This document shows, one piece after another, positions 1-6,336 of a DNA stretch of 10,217 nt. A program made the translations under genes and the position numbers. Position 1 is the first letter of the stretch. Each line of letters starts with the position of its first letter. This DNA comes from an uncultured Ruminococcus sp. Its GTDB lineage: Bacteria > Bacillota > Clostridia > Oscillospirales > Acutalibacteraceae. Location: assembly GCA_946414115.1 (NCBI GenBank), contig CAMKNF010000063.1:1-10217 (forward strand), written 5' to 3'. Below the pieces are notes generated by a model. The model was not told the origin of the DNA and ran no database searches. It saw only the letters and a program-made list of their open reading frames with translations.

Positions 1-44
1 TCGCCGAGTGAAAGATGTAAATCCGCAATAGCAAACAAAGACAT
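1..44 (-). CDS. Metallophosphoesterase-like protein, N-terminal fragment
   Basis: Only the first 14 codons are inside the window; the gene continues past the left edge. The peptide reads MSLFAIADLHLSLG. An Asp-x-His metal-binding motif (Asp-Leu-His) directly after a short hydrophobic beta strand at the extreme N-terminus is the first signature of calcineurin-like metallophosphoesterases, which hydrolyse phosphoesters with two metal ions. The ATG shares its A with the thrC TAA stop (TAATG), so translation is probably coupled to thrC; only a weak GGA lies upstream as a ribosome binding site. The substrate cannot be told from this fragment. The family call rests on one motif plus its position, so it is moderately sure; that a gene starts here is fairly sure. 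Confidence 0.6.
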   Translation of the reverse strand, partial: MSLFAIADLHLSLG

Positions 45-1552
45 TATTCTATTCCGAGTGCATTAAGCACATAATCCTGCATTTTATTTACTTCTGTAAC
101 GTCTGAAAAGCGTGAAGTCTTATTCTTAAGACCTGCAAGAGGTGCAGGAACAGCAGTGCCGGAAATATCATTGAGCTTGTCAACCATTTCAAATTCTGTT
201 TCAGGAAGCTCTGCTTCGGGAGCTACAGCCTGTAATACAGCCTTTGAGAACTTATAGGGGCTTGCAGTTGATGCAATTACGGCAGGAGTGTTATCGCCTG
301 TTTCGTTTACATACTGCTCATATACATTTACTGCAACGGCTGTGTGTGTGTCGCAGAGGTAGTTGTCCTGCTCAAAGAGCTTGCTGATTGTAGCCTTTGT
401 CTGAACGTCGTCACAGTAACCGCCGAAGAACTTGTCTTTGATTACAGCCTTTACCTCGTCTGTAACCTCGTACTTACCCTCTGACTTGAGCTTATTCATC
501 CAATCTCTTGTTGTTTCGTCGCTGTTGCCCGAAAGCTTGTACAAAAGACGCTCAAGGTTGCTTGAAACGAGAATATCCATAGAGGGTGAAATTGTAGTAT
601 AGAAATTTCTGTTCTTATCATAAACGCCTGTTCTTATGAAATCTGTAAGAACATTGTTAGAGTTTGAAGCACAGATAAACTTATTAATCGGAAGTCCCAT
701 AAGGCTTGCATAGTATGATGCAAGAATGTTACCGAAGTTACCTGTCGGTACAACAACATTTATTTTATCGCCGAGTGCAATCTTACCCGAATTTACCATA
801 TCGCAGTATGCAGAAATGTAGTAAACAATCTGCGGGAGAAGTCTGCCCCAGTTGATTGAGTTTGCAGATGAGAAAAGCATATCATTCTCTGCAAGCTTTT
901 GTGATACTTCGGGAGTAGTAAAGATTCTCTTAACGCCTGTCTGTGCATCGTCAAAGTTGCCCTTGATAGCGCATACATTTACGTTTGCACCCTCCTGAGT
1001 GTTCATCTGATGCTTCTGCATCGGGCTTACGCCGTCAACGGGATAGAATACAAGAATTTTTGTATGGTCAACATCTTTAAAGCCTTCAAGTGCAGCCTTA
1101 CCTGTATCACCCGATGTTGCAACAAGAATTACTGCGTCTTTACCGTCATAAGTCTTTTTGAGTGACTTTGTGAGAAGGTGCGGAAGAATCTGGAGAGCCA
1201 TATCCTTAAATGCGCAGGTAGGTCCGTGCCAGAGCTCAAGAATATTGAGAGCCTTGCCGTCAAGATTGCAGAATGTAAGAGGAGCAGGATTTTCACCGCC
1301 AAATTTTTCAGAAGTATATGCCTTTTCTACGCAATCGTTAATTTCTTCTTCTGTAAAATCAGTAAGAAAATCAGAGAAAACCTTTTTGGCTCTGCCCTTA
1401 TAGTCAGTCTTTAAAAGAGCCTTGAATGTGTTTTCATCGTATTTAGGAAACTCCTGCGGAACGAATAAACCTCCATCCTTTGAAATTCCCTGTGCGATAG
1501 CCTGTGCTGAGGAAACAACCTCCGCAGCATTTTGTGTGCTGTTGTATAACAT
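44..1552 (-). CDS. thrC: Threonine synthase
   Basis: PLP-dependent enzyme that converts O-phospho-L-homoserine to L-threonine plus phosphate, the last step of threonine synthesis, in the cytoplasm. The 502-residue protein has the fold type II PLP layout: an N-terminal threonine synthase domain (about residues 1-95), the Schiff-base lysine in CAFKDMAL (Lys116), the phosphate/PLP-contacting ATSGDTGKAA at 145-154, and PTGNFGN at 269-275. At about 500 residues it belongs to the longer bacterial/fungal-type subfamily rather than the short ~350-residue Bacillus form. The ATG at 1552 has an AGGAAG ribosome binding site a few bases upstream. It follows the dipeptidase by 82 bases and its stop overlaps the next start. 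No aspartate-pathway partners (hom, thrB) are in the window, so it is not in a threonine operon here. No clear promoter or T-box is visible upstream. Confidence 0.95.
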   Translation of the reverse strand: MLYNSTQNAAEVVSSAQAIAQGISKDGGLFVPQEFPKYDENTFKALLKTDYKGRAKKVFSDFLTDFTEEEINDCVEKAYTSEKFGGENPAPLTFCNLDGKALNILELWHGPTCAFKDMALQILPHLLTKSLKKTYDGKDAVILVATSGDTGKAALEGFKDVDHTKILVFYPVDGVSPMQKHQMNTQEGANVNVCAIKGNFDDAQTGVKRIFTTPEVSQKLAENDMLFSSANSINWGRLLPQIVYYISAYCDMVNSGKIALGDKINVVVPTGNFGNILASYYASLMGLPINKFICASNSNNVLTDFIRTGVYDKNRNFYTTISPSMDILVSSNLERLLYKLSGNSDETTRDWMNKLKSEGKYEVTDEVKAVIKDKFFGGYCDDVQTKATISKLFEQDNYLCDTHTAVAVNVYEQYVNETGDNTPAVIASTASPYKFSKAVLQAVAPEAELPETEFEMVDKLNDISGTAVPAPLAGLKNKTSRFSDVTEVNKMQDYVLNALGIE

Positions 1553-1569
1553 TGAAATCTTCCTTTCAA
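1552..1569 (-). promoter_or_regulatory. Small inverted repeat with the thrC ribosome binding site in its loop
   Basis: On the minus strand TTGAAA, then GGAAGA, then TTTCAA form a perfect 6-bp stem with a 6-base loop. The loop holds most of the thrC Shine-Dalgarno sequence, and the last base of the stem is the A of the thrC ATG. The stem is A/U-rich and weak, so it may only present the ribosome binding site rather than block it. A regulatory role is inference. Confidence 0.3.
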
Positions 1570-1634
1570 ATGACTTCCATACCGATAAAAAGTAAACAGA
1601 TACTCTATTATCAGTATAAACTTAAAATATTTTA

Positions 1635-2573
1635 CTACATAATTCGCCTGTTGTCAAAGTTTTCGAAGAAATTAAGCGCATTTTCGTAAAAAATCTTTCT
1701 GATTAGGCTTTCTTTGTAGTTATGTTTTAAAAGCATTTCGTAAATTTCGGCTAAACTTTCACTGCCTGTTATATCATACGGCAGATTGCAACCGTCAAAA
1801 TCAGTGCCTATGCAAATTACATTTTCTCCGCCGAGAGATAAAAATTTATCAATATGCTTTAATAAATCATATCTGCTTGCACTGTCGGGATTATCGGATA
1901 AAAAATCTCTGTGAAAATTAATTCCGACAATTCCGTTCCTTTCTTTTATTATTTTAAATTGTTCGTCTGTCAGATTGCGTCTGTGATTAGTTACAGAACG
2001 AGAGTTTGAATGGGTTGCAATAAAAGGTCGGGTTGCAATTTCGGCAACATCATAGAATAGTTTATCGCTTGCGTGGGAAACGTCAACAACAACGCCGCAC
2101 TTTTCCATTTCTCTCACAACGCTTTTTCCGAAGTCAGTAATTCCTTTTGAATTTTGTACATCTGCGCCGTCGCCTACTGCATTTGCTGCATTCCAGGTGA
2201 GCGTAATAATTTTCACTCCAAACTTTGCAAATTTTTCAACATTTCCGATTTTACCGTTTAAAGCTGTTGAGTTTTCAATTGTAAAGAGTGCAGAATTTTT
2301 ATTATTCTTAAAAGCGTCTGAAATGCTTTCGTTTTGTTCTATCAGCTTAATATTAAGTTTTTTACACTCCGAAGTTAGTATTTGATATGCGGAGTAAAAT
2401 GTCTGTTCTGCTTTTTCGGGTGTATAATCATCGGGAATCCAAATAGCATAGCACTGTAGTCTTTTGCTGTCTTTATTTAAAATCTGACTGACCTGCATTG
2501 ACTTATCATCAAGCGGCAAATTATTATTAACTGCTTTGTATAAGGTATCGCAATGTAAGTCAAAAAGATTCAT
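1635..2573 (-). CDS. Membrane dipeptidase family (peptidase M19) zinc dipeptidase
   Basis: Likely zinc metallopeptidase that hydrolyses dipeptides; the family includes renal dipeptidase and bacterial homologues, some acting on D-amino-acid-containing dipeptides. The 312 residues show the whole metal-site set in order: His7-x-Asp9 (DLHCDTL), bridging Glu100 (FTIEN), His167 (VSHAS), His188 (ATHSNSR) and Asp258 (GTDFDG). Spacing agrees closely with the human enzyme as I recall it. There is no signal peptide or membrane segment, so the bacterial protein should be cytoplasmic despite the family name. The start is well supported: an AGGAG ribosome binding site at 2580-2584 spans the yraN TAG stop, and the intergenic gap is 9 bases, so the gene is probably cotranscribed with yraN. 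Its natural substrate is unknown; recycling of peptidoglycan or dietary dipeptides is possible. Confidence 0.9.
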   Translation of the reverse strand: MNLFDLHCDTLYKAVNNNLPLDDKSMQVSQILNKDSKRLQCYAIWIPDDYTPEKAEQTFYSAYQILTSECKKLNIKLIEQNESISDAFKNNKNSALFTIENSTALNGKIGNVEKFAKFGVKIITLTWNAANAVGDGADVQNSKGITDFGKSVVREMEKCGVVVDVSHASDKLFYDVAEIATRPFIATHSNSRSVTNHRRNLTDEQFKIIKERNGIVGINFHRDFLSDNPDSASRYDLLKHIDKFLSLGGENVICIGTDFDGCNLPYDITGSESLAEIYEMLLKHNYKESLIRKIFYENALNFFENFDNRRIM

Positions 2574-2582
2574 ATTATACTC

Positions 2583-2951
2583 CTATTCAAAAGCGGCTTC
2601 TATGTAGTTTATATCAACAAGTTTTAGATTATCAGAGTTTACATAAACCTCGCAGACATCAAAACGACAAAATTTTTCCGTTTCATTTTCAGCTAAATAC
2701 AGTGATGCGGTTTTTATAATTCTAATCTGTTTTTGTCGGTTTACAGCGTCGGCGGCTGAAGCCATAGAATCCTTATGACGTGTTTTTACTTCAACAAAAA
2801 CAATGTAGTTTTTATTCTCTGCTATAATATCAATTTCACCGTATCTTTTGCGGTAGTTTCTCTCTAAAATATTGTATTTTTTCTTTTCAAGAAATTTAAC
2901 GGTATATTCCTCGCCTTTTTCCCCTATGTTCTGTGTAGAAAACTTCTTCAT
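2583..2951 (-). CDS. yraN: YraN family (UPF0102) nuclease-fold protein
   Basis: Small protein of the UPF0102/YraN family, with a restriction-endonuclease-like fold and no firmly settled function. The core motif is visible as GEIDII (38-43) followed by FVEVKTR (52-58), giving the E-x-D ... E-x-K pattern of that nuclease superfamily. The frame is open back to an ATG at 2993, but I choose the ATG at 2951. That ATG makes a 4-base ATGA overlap with the rnhB stop, gives 122 residues (the usual length is about 120), and removes 14 residues with no family resemblance. It lies directly after rnhB, a pairing conserved in many bacteria and suggestive of a nucleic-acid maintenance role. The codons of its end (GAA TAG GAG) supply the ribosome binding site of the dipeptidase gene. 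Confidence 0.88.
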   Translation of the reverse strand: MKKFSTQNIGEKGEEYTVKFLEKKKYNILERNYRKRYGEIDIIAENKNYIVFVEVKTRHKDSMASAADAVNRQKQIRIIKTASLYLAENETEKFCRFDVCEVYVNSDNLKLVDINYIEAAFE

Positions 2952-3547
2952 TTTTTTATCTTCTTGAGAAAACTCATTCTGTGGTATGGGCACGGACCGT
3001 ATTCTAAAATTGCTTCTTTATGTAAAGCAGTACCATATCCCTTATGCTTGTCAAAATGATATTGAGGATATTCCTTTGCATATTCATACAAAAGTCTGTC
3101 CCTTGAAACCTTTGCAAGGATTGAGGCACAGGCAATCGACATAGATTTGGCATCTCCTTTTACTATAGTTTCTCCGTCAATATCAAGCGGCGGCATTTTG
3201 TTGCCGTCTATCATTGCGTAATCAGCCTTAACGTCAAGCCCTTCAACAGCTCGTTTCATAGCAAGCATTGTGGCATTTAGAATATTAATGCTCTCTATTT
3301 CTTCAACGCTTGCGTACGCTATAGAATATGAAACGGCAGTTTCCTTTATTACATCGAAAAGTGCTTCACGCTTTTTCTCTGTTAATTTCTTTGAATCGTT
3401 TACACCGTCAATTATAGTATTTGGCGGCAATATTACTGCGACGGCACATACAGGACCTGCAAGAGGTCCTCTTCCCGCTTCGTCAACTCCGCAAATTGCT
3501 TTATATCCTTTTAATTCTGCACTCTGTTCATATTCAATCCAATTCAT
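2948..3547 (-). CDS. rnhB: Ribonuclease HII
   Basis: Endonuclease that cuts the RNA strand of RNA-DNA hybrids and starts removal of single ribonucleotides misincorporated in DNA. The 199 residues carry the diagnostic motifs: GVDEAGRGPLAGPV (residues 20-33) with metal ligands Asp22 and Glu23, DSKKL (51-55), MIDG with Asp114, and KGDAKSMSIACASILAKVSRD (130-150) with Asp132. The spacing of the four acidic residues equals that of E. coli RNase HII (16, 17, 108, 126) shifted by six. PQYHFDKHKGYGT (161-173) is also typical. The start codon overlaps the rbgA stop as ATGA at 3544-3547, and its own stop overlaps yraN the same way, so rbgA-rnhB-yraN look translationally coupled. The length is normal and nothing is missing. 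Confidence 0.97.
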   Translation of the reverse strand: MNWIEYEQSAELKGYKAICGVDEAGRGPLAGPVCAVAVILPPNTIIDGVNDSKKLTEKKREALFDVIKETAVSYSIAYASVEEIESINILNATMLAMKRAVEGLDVKADYAMIDGNKMPPLDIDGETIVKGDAKSMSIACASILAKVSRDRLLYEYAKEYPQYHFDKHKGYGTALHKEAILEYGPCPYHRMSFLKKIKK

Positions 3548-4422
3548 TTCAACACTCCGTTAGGCATTTCAACAGTGATTCTTCCGAGCTTTGCACTTCT
3601 AAACTCGTCAAGCAGCATAATAGCCGCTCTTTCGGTATTAACCTCACCGCCTGAAACGAGCATACCTCTTTTTCTTGCAATTATTTTAAGCAATTCGTAA
3701 GAATCAATATTATCAAGGTCAGTTTCCTCAAGCTTAAAACGTGAAATAAAATCAACAGGCTTGAGCTCCTTTAAAAAATCAAGCAGTCTTACGGCTAAAA
3801 GCTCAATATCAAGAATCTGGTCTTTTACCGCTCCTGTAAAAGCAAGGTGTTCTCCGACAATTTTGTCGTTAAATTTAGGCCAAAGTACACCGGGGGTATC
3901 AAGCATTTCAAGATTTTTTGCAATTGTAAACCACTGATTTCCTCTTGTAACGCCGGGTCTGTCCTCAACCTTCGCACGGTTTTGCTTTGCAATTTTGTTG
4001 ATAAAGGAAGATTTACCAACATTCGGTATTCCAACAATCATAATTCTCATCATCGGATTAACCATTCCTTTAGCTTTCAGTCGATTAATCCTTTCACTCA
4101 TAACCTTGTTGACAGCAGGAGCAAATTTGTTTAGCCCTCTACCGCTTTTACAGTCAACGGCAATTGCGGTAATGCCCTGTTTTTCAAAATGGTCAATCCA
4201 CATTTTAGTTGCAGTCTGATTAGCCATATCGCATTTGTTAAGCAGAATTATTCTCGGCTTGTTCTGAATAAGCTTTGCCAAATCGGGATTGCGACTGCTT
4301 ATTGGTATTCTTGCGTCTATTATTTCGGCGACTGCGTCAACAAGCTTTAGGCTTGCCTGAATCTGTCGTTTAGTTTTGGTCATATGGCCTGGAAACCACT
4401 GAATATTTTGCATTTCGCTCAT
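3544..4422 (-). CDS. rbgA: Ribosome biogenesis GTPase RbgA (YlqF)
   Basis: GTPase needed for late assembly of the 50S subunit in Bacillus subtilis. The G motifs appear in circularly permuted order, the mark of the YlqF/YawG class: G4 NKCD (62-65), G5 region CKSGRG (91-96), G1 GIPNVGKSS (131-139), G2 PGVTRG (156-161), G3 DTPG (175-178). The N-terminal QWFPGHMTK (8-16) contains the conserved His (His13) equivalent to the catalytic His9 of B. subtilis RbgA. The C-terminal ~80 residues form the helical RNA-binding domain. Length (292) is usual. The ribosome binding site GAGGA at 4432-4436 overlaps the lepB2 stop (TGAGGA), and the gap to lepB2 is 12 bases. Its place in a cluster begun by a 50S protein gene (rplS) fits its role. 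Confidence 0.97.
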   Translation of the reverse strand: MSEMQNIQWFPGHMTKTKRQIQASLKLVDAVAEIIDARIPISSRNPDLAKLIQNKPRIILLNKCDMANQTATKMWIDHFEKQGITAIAVDCKSGRGLNKFAPAVNKVMSERINRLKAKGMVNPMMRIMIVGIPNVGKSSFINKIAKQNRAKVEDRPGVTRGNQWFTIAKNLEMLDTPGVLWPKFNDKIVGEHLAFTGAVKDQILDIELLAVRLLDFLKELKPVDFISRFKLEETDLDNIDSYELLKIIARKRGMLVSGGEVNTERAAIMLLDEFRSAKLGRITVEMPNGVLK

Positions 4423-4434
4423 TTTATATCATCC

Positions 4435-4995
4435 TCAATACAGGTATTTTATTCTGTCAAACGGATAAAACACAAATTGCGCTTTACCGATTACATCGTC
4501 ACAAGGTACAAGCCCGATGTTTGCATCACGACTGTCAAGAGATATTCCCCTGTTATCACCCATCACAAAAATATAGTTTTCGGGTATTACATAAGGAAAC
4601 TTGAACTCATTTTCAGGCTTTTTAGTAAATGAAGATATGTAATCTTCTTCAAGCATTACTCCGTCAACATACACCTTGCCTGTTGCATAATCTATATCCA
4701 ACGTCTGTCCTTCTGTCGCAATTACTCTCTTAATAATTCGTTTCTCAATCATATTTTCCGCATTTATAGCGACGATGTCACCTGATTTAGGAGTGTAATT
4801 AAAACTTGTCAGAAAAACCTTATCATTGTCGTGCAGGGTTTCATACATTGAATTTCCTACCACATTAGCATCTCTTATAAAAAATGTAAAAATAATTGAA
4901 ACTATTGCAAACACAAAAATAACTGATTTAATTATCTCGAAAGAATAGCAGGTTATCTTTTTCTGATTATAGCTGTATTTAATTTTTTTAGTCAT
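4435..4995 (-). CDS. lepB: Type I signal peptidase (second copy)
   Basis: Membrane serine protease (S26 family) that removes signal peptides from exported proteins on the outer face of the membrane. The 186-residue protein has one N-terminal membrane segment (about 22-40) followed by the conserved boxes: GNSMYETL with nucleophile Ser49, KRIIKRVIATEGQT with general base Lys89, and MGDNRGISLDSR at 145-156. A single N-terminal membrane anchor and short catalytic domain match Gram-positive SipS-type enzymes. The ATG has GGAGG at 5001-5005 with a 5-base spacer. It lies 90 bases after a paralogue with which it shares several identical stretches (RVIATEGQT, the Tyr-Leu-Tyr C-terminus), so the pair arose by tandem duplication. 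It lacks the long hydrophilic N-terminus of the upstream copy. A candidate promoter lies just upstream, so it could be expressed independently. Confidence 0.95.
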   Translation of the reverse strand: MTKKIKYSYNQKKITCYSFEIIKSVIFVFAIVSIIFTFFIRDANVVGNSMYETLHDNDKVFLTSFNYTPKSGDIVAINAENMIEKRIIKRVIATEGQTLDIDYATGKVYVDGVMLEEDYISSFTKKPENEFKFPYVIPENYIFVMGDNRGISLDSRDANIGLVPCDDVIGKAQFVFYPFDRIKYLY

Positions 4996-5000
4996 AGATT

Positions 5001-5005
5001 CCTCC
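5001..5005 (-). promoter_or_regulatory. Ribosome binding site of lepB2
   Basis: GGAGG on the minus strand, five bases before the ATG at 4993-4995. It fixes the start of the second signal peptidase gene. Confidence 0.85.
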
Positions 5006-5015
5006 GAAAAAGTAA

Positions 5016-5049
5016 AAGCTTATTTCTATTATAAAACAGAAACAAGCTT
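5016..5049 (-). repeat. Imperfect inverted repeat (11-bp arms) around the lepB2 -10 box; operator or terminator candidate
   Basis: On the minus strand the arms AAGCTTGTTTC (5049-5039) and GAAATAAGCTT (5026-5016) are complementary except for one G-U wobble, with a 12-base spacer. The spacer contains a perfect TATAAT. After the second arm the minus strand continues TTACTTTTTC, so in a read-through transcript from lepB1 the same dyad could fold as a U-tailed terminator. As DNA, a dyad centred on the -10 box would suit a repressor. The repeat is seen; both functions are inference. Confidence 0.5.
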
Positions 5050-5056
5050 AATACAA
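5028..5056 (-). promoter_or_regulatory. Candidate sigma-A promoter for lepB2
   Basis: On the minus strand the -10 is a perfect TATAAT (5033-5028). Seventeen bases upstream is TTGTAT (5056-5051), a weak match to TTGACA (three of six). Transcription would start near 5021 and give a short leader of about 25 nt before the lepB2 ATG. The region is A/T-rich, so a chance match is possible. Confidence 0.5.
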
Positions 5057-5085
5057 TACAAAAATTAAAATATCAAATTTTTAAA

Positions 5086-5763
5086 TCAGTAAAGATAGCC
5101 GAAATCATTAAACGGAAAAGCAACAAACTGTGCCTTGCCGATTACATTGTCAACATCGATAAGACCGATTTCAGTTCTGCGGCTGTCAAGTGATACTCTT
5201 CTGTTGTCGCCCATAACGAATACCTTGCCTTCGGGTACAACCTCGGGAATATCATAGTCACCGTAGTTTCCTTCAAATGTAGAATCATTTATGTAAGGCT
5301 CGTCAAGAACAACTCCGTCTACTATTATTCTGTCATTTTCATAATCAAGCTTAATTGTCTGACCTTCGGTAGCAATTACTCTTTTGATTATAGGCTTGGA
5401 ATACTCTGCTCCGTGAGAAATAACAATAATATCTCCGTCTTTAGGAGTATAGAAAAGATTCGTTACGATAACCTTGTCTTTTGATTCAAGCGTACTTTCC
5501 ATTGAAGTTCCGTCAACATCGACAAGACGGAAAATAAAGGTAAGACAAATTACCACAATGGAAATTGCAAAAAGAATACAACGTATCCAATCGTAGAAGC
5601 CTGAAATTGCTCCCTCAGATTTCATTGCAAGAAACTGATTATCCTTGAATTTATCAGATTTTTCTTTAAAATAAATATCAGGATTCAGCTCGGCAGAAAG
5701 CTCAATATCATTGTTATTAGGGTTTTCTTTTGAAGTTTCTTCAAATGTGTTTTTTTCGCTCAA
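5086..5763 (-). CDS. lepB: Type I signal peptidase (first copy, with long cytoplasmic N-terminus)
   Basis: S26-family signal peptidase. Counted from the upstream GTG at 5772, the 228-residue reading has an acidic hydrophilic N-terminus of about 58 residues, one membrane segment (about 61-82), then GTSMESTL with nucleophile Ser90, IIKRVIATEGQT with general base Lys130, and MGDNRRVSLDSR (187-198). Two starts are possible: GTG at 5772-5770, with no good ribosome binding site, or TTG at 5763-5761, preceded by AGGTGA (5774-5769) at a 5-base spacing. I prefer the TTG (225 residues), because the GTG lies inside that Shine-Dalgarno match; the difference is three residues. The gene follows a strong terminator after rplS, and I see no promoter in the 55-base gap, so expression may rely on read-through. 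The long N-terminal extension is unlike the short paralogue downstream. Confidence 0.93.
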   Translation of the reverse strand: MSEKNTFEETSKENPNNNDIELSAELNPDIYFKEKSDKFKDNQFLAMKSEGAISGFYDWIRCILFAISIVVICLTFIFRLVDVDGTSMESTLESKDKVIVTNLFYTPKDGDIIVISHGAEYSKPIIKRVIATEGQTIKLDYENDRIIVDGVVLDEPYINDSTFEGNYGDYDIPEVVPEGKVFVMGDNRRVSLDSRRTEIGLIDVDNVIGKAQFVAFPFNDFGYLY

Positions 5764-5768
5764 TTTAT

Positions 5769-5774
5769 TCACCT
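5769..5774 (-). promoter_or_regulatory. Ribosome binding site deciding the lepB1 start
   Basis: AGGTGA on the minus strand matches six consecutive bases of the consensus AGGAGGTGA and ends five bases before a TTG codon. The GTG inside it is the alternative start. This favours the TTG at 5763-5761. Confidence 0.5.
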
Positions 5775-5788
5775 GCTGAAAGTAAAGT

Positions 5789-5815
5789 AAAAAAGGGACT
5801 TTTCAGTCCCCTTTT
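5789..5815 (-). terminator. Strong intrinsic terminator after rplS
   Basis: On the minus strand AAAAGGGGACT, loop GAAA, then AGTCCC and a run of six T. The GC core is six perfect pairs, extended by a G-U and four A-U pairs. It begins 12 bases after the rplS stop. It should end most rplS transcripts, isolating rplS from lepB1 and the genes beyond. Confidence 0.9.
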
Positions 5816-5827
5816 ATACATTAAAAA

Positions 5828-6175
5828 TTACTTGCGAATCTGTTCTTTAACTTTAGCAGCCTTACCAACTCTGTCACGGAGATAGTAGAGCTTGCTTCTG
5901 CGAACCTTACCGTAACGAACAACCTGTACGTCTTTTACGTTAGGTGAATGGAGCGGGAACACTCTCTCAACACCTACGCCGTAAGCTACACGTCTTACAG
6001 TAAATGTTTCAGCTACGCCACTGCCTCTTTTAGCAATAACAGTACCTTCGAACATCTGGATTCTTTCTCTTTCGCCTTCACGAATGTTTACCGATACCTT
6101 AACAGTATCACCGATGCTGAACTGAGGAGTAGTATCCTTGACAGAACCGGCAGCAATTGTTTTTAATGCGTCCAT
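5828..6175 (-). CDS. rplS: 50S ribosomal protein L19
   Basis: Structural protein of the large ribosomal subunit, located near the 30S-50S interface. The 115-residue length is typical. Recognisable L19 stretches are PQFSIGDTVKVSVNIREG (17-34), RIQMFEGTVIAKRGSG (38-53), TFTVRRVAYGVGVERVFPLH (57-76) and KVRRSKLYYLRDRVGKAAK (89-107). The ATG has a strong AGGAGGA ribosome binding site at 6181-6187. The gene has its own near-consensus promoter and structured leader, and a strong terminator follows, so it is largely a single-gene transcription unit. In many Firmicutes rplS follows rimM-trmD; here those are absent and rluD is upstream. The downstream neighbours lepB, rbgA, rnhB and yraN are the usual ones. 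Confidence 0.98.
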   Translation of the reverse strand: MDALKTIAAGSVKDTTPQFSIGDTVKVSVNIREGERERIQMFEGTVIAKRGSGVAETFTVRRVAYGVGVERVFPLHSPNVKDVQVVRYGKVRRSKLYYLRDRVGKAAKVKEQIRK

Positions 6176-6290
6176 TTTTATCCTCCTAATTTTCCCGATA
6201 TTCTTACCTTCCGGCAGCGGACTATCAGCTTCAAAATGACGGCAAAGCCGTTATTTGAACCGCGTCGTGAGTAACGACGGTATCAAATGC
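6176..6290 (-). promoter_or_regulatory. Structured 5' leader of rplS (candidate L19 autoregulatory leader)
   Basis: About 115 nt of predicted 5' UTR carrying three hairpins. The first (6253-6288) is a long imperfect stem: ATTTGA pairs with TCAAAT, ACC with GGT and GTCGT with ACGAC around a TACTC loop, with a one-base bulge on one side and a two-base bulge on the other. The second (6239-6251) is ACGGC-TTT-GCCGT. The third (6210-6221) is TCCG-CTGC-CGGA, upstream of the ribosome binding site. Ribosomal protein genes in Firmicutes often carry such leaders for feedback by the protein, and an L19 leader family is catalogued in Rfam. I cannot run that model here. The pairing is seen; L19 binding is inference. 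Confidence 0.6.
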
Positions 6291-6296
6291 CTATTA

Positions 6297-6325
6297 ATAA
6301 TATCATAAAAGGAAAAATAATTCAA
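6297..6325 (-). promoter_or_regulatory. Sigma-A promoter of rplS with extended -10
   Basis: On the minus strand TTGAAT (6325-6320), a 17-base spacer and TATTAT (6302-6297), with TG one base before the -10 (TGATATTAT), an extended -10. Predicted transcription start is about 6290. It sits directly after the rluD terminator and before the structured leader, which supports it. Confidence 0.85.
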
Positions 6326-6336
6326 GTGTTTTTTTC

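Noticed and set aside
1553..1634. Promoter, terminator or T-box in the dipeptidase-thrC gap
   Set aside because: Only a 5-bp A/T-rich dyad (ATACT/AGTAT) and the short palindrome TAAAATATTTTA are present. No -35/-10 pair with good spacing is convincing, and the gap is far too short for a T-box.
2952..2993. N-terminal extension of yraN starting at 2993
   Set aside because: It would overlap rnhB by 46 bases. The internal ATG at 2951 gives the family length and a standard ATGA coupling.
5773..5827. TATAAA near 5807-5820 as a -10 box for lepB1
   Set aside because: No -35 element lies at a suitable distance, and a start there would fall within the rplS terminator.
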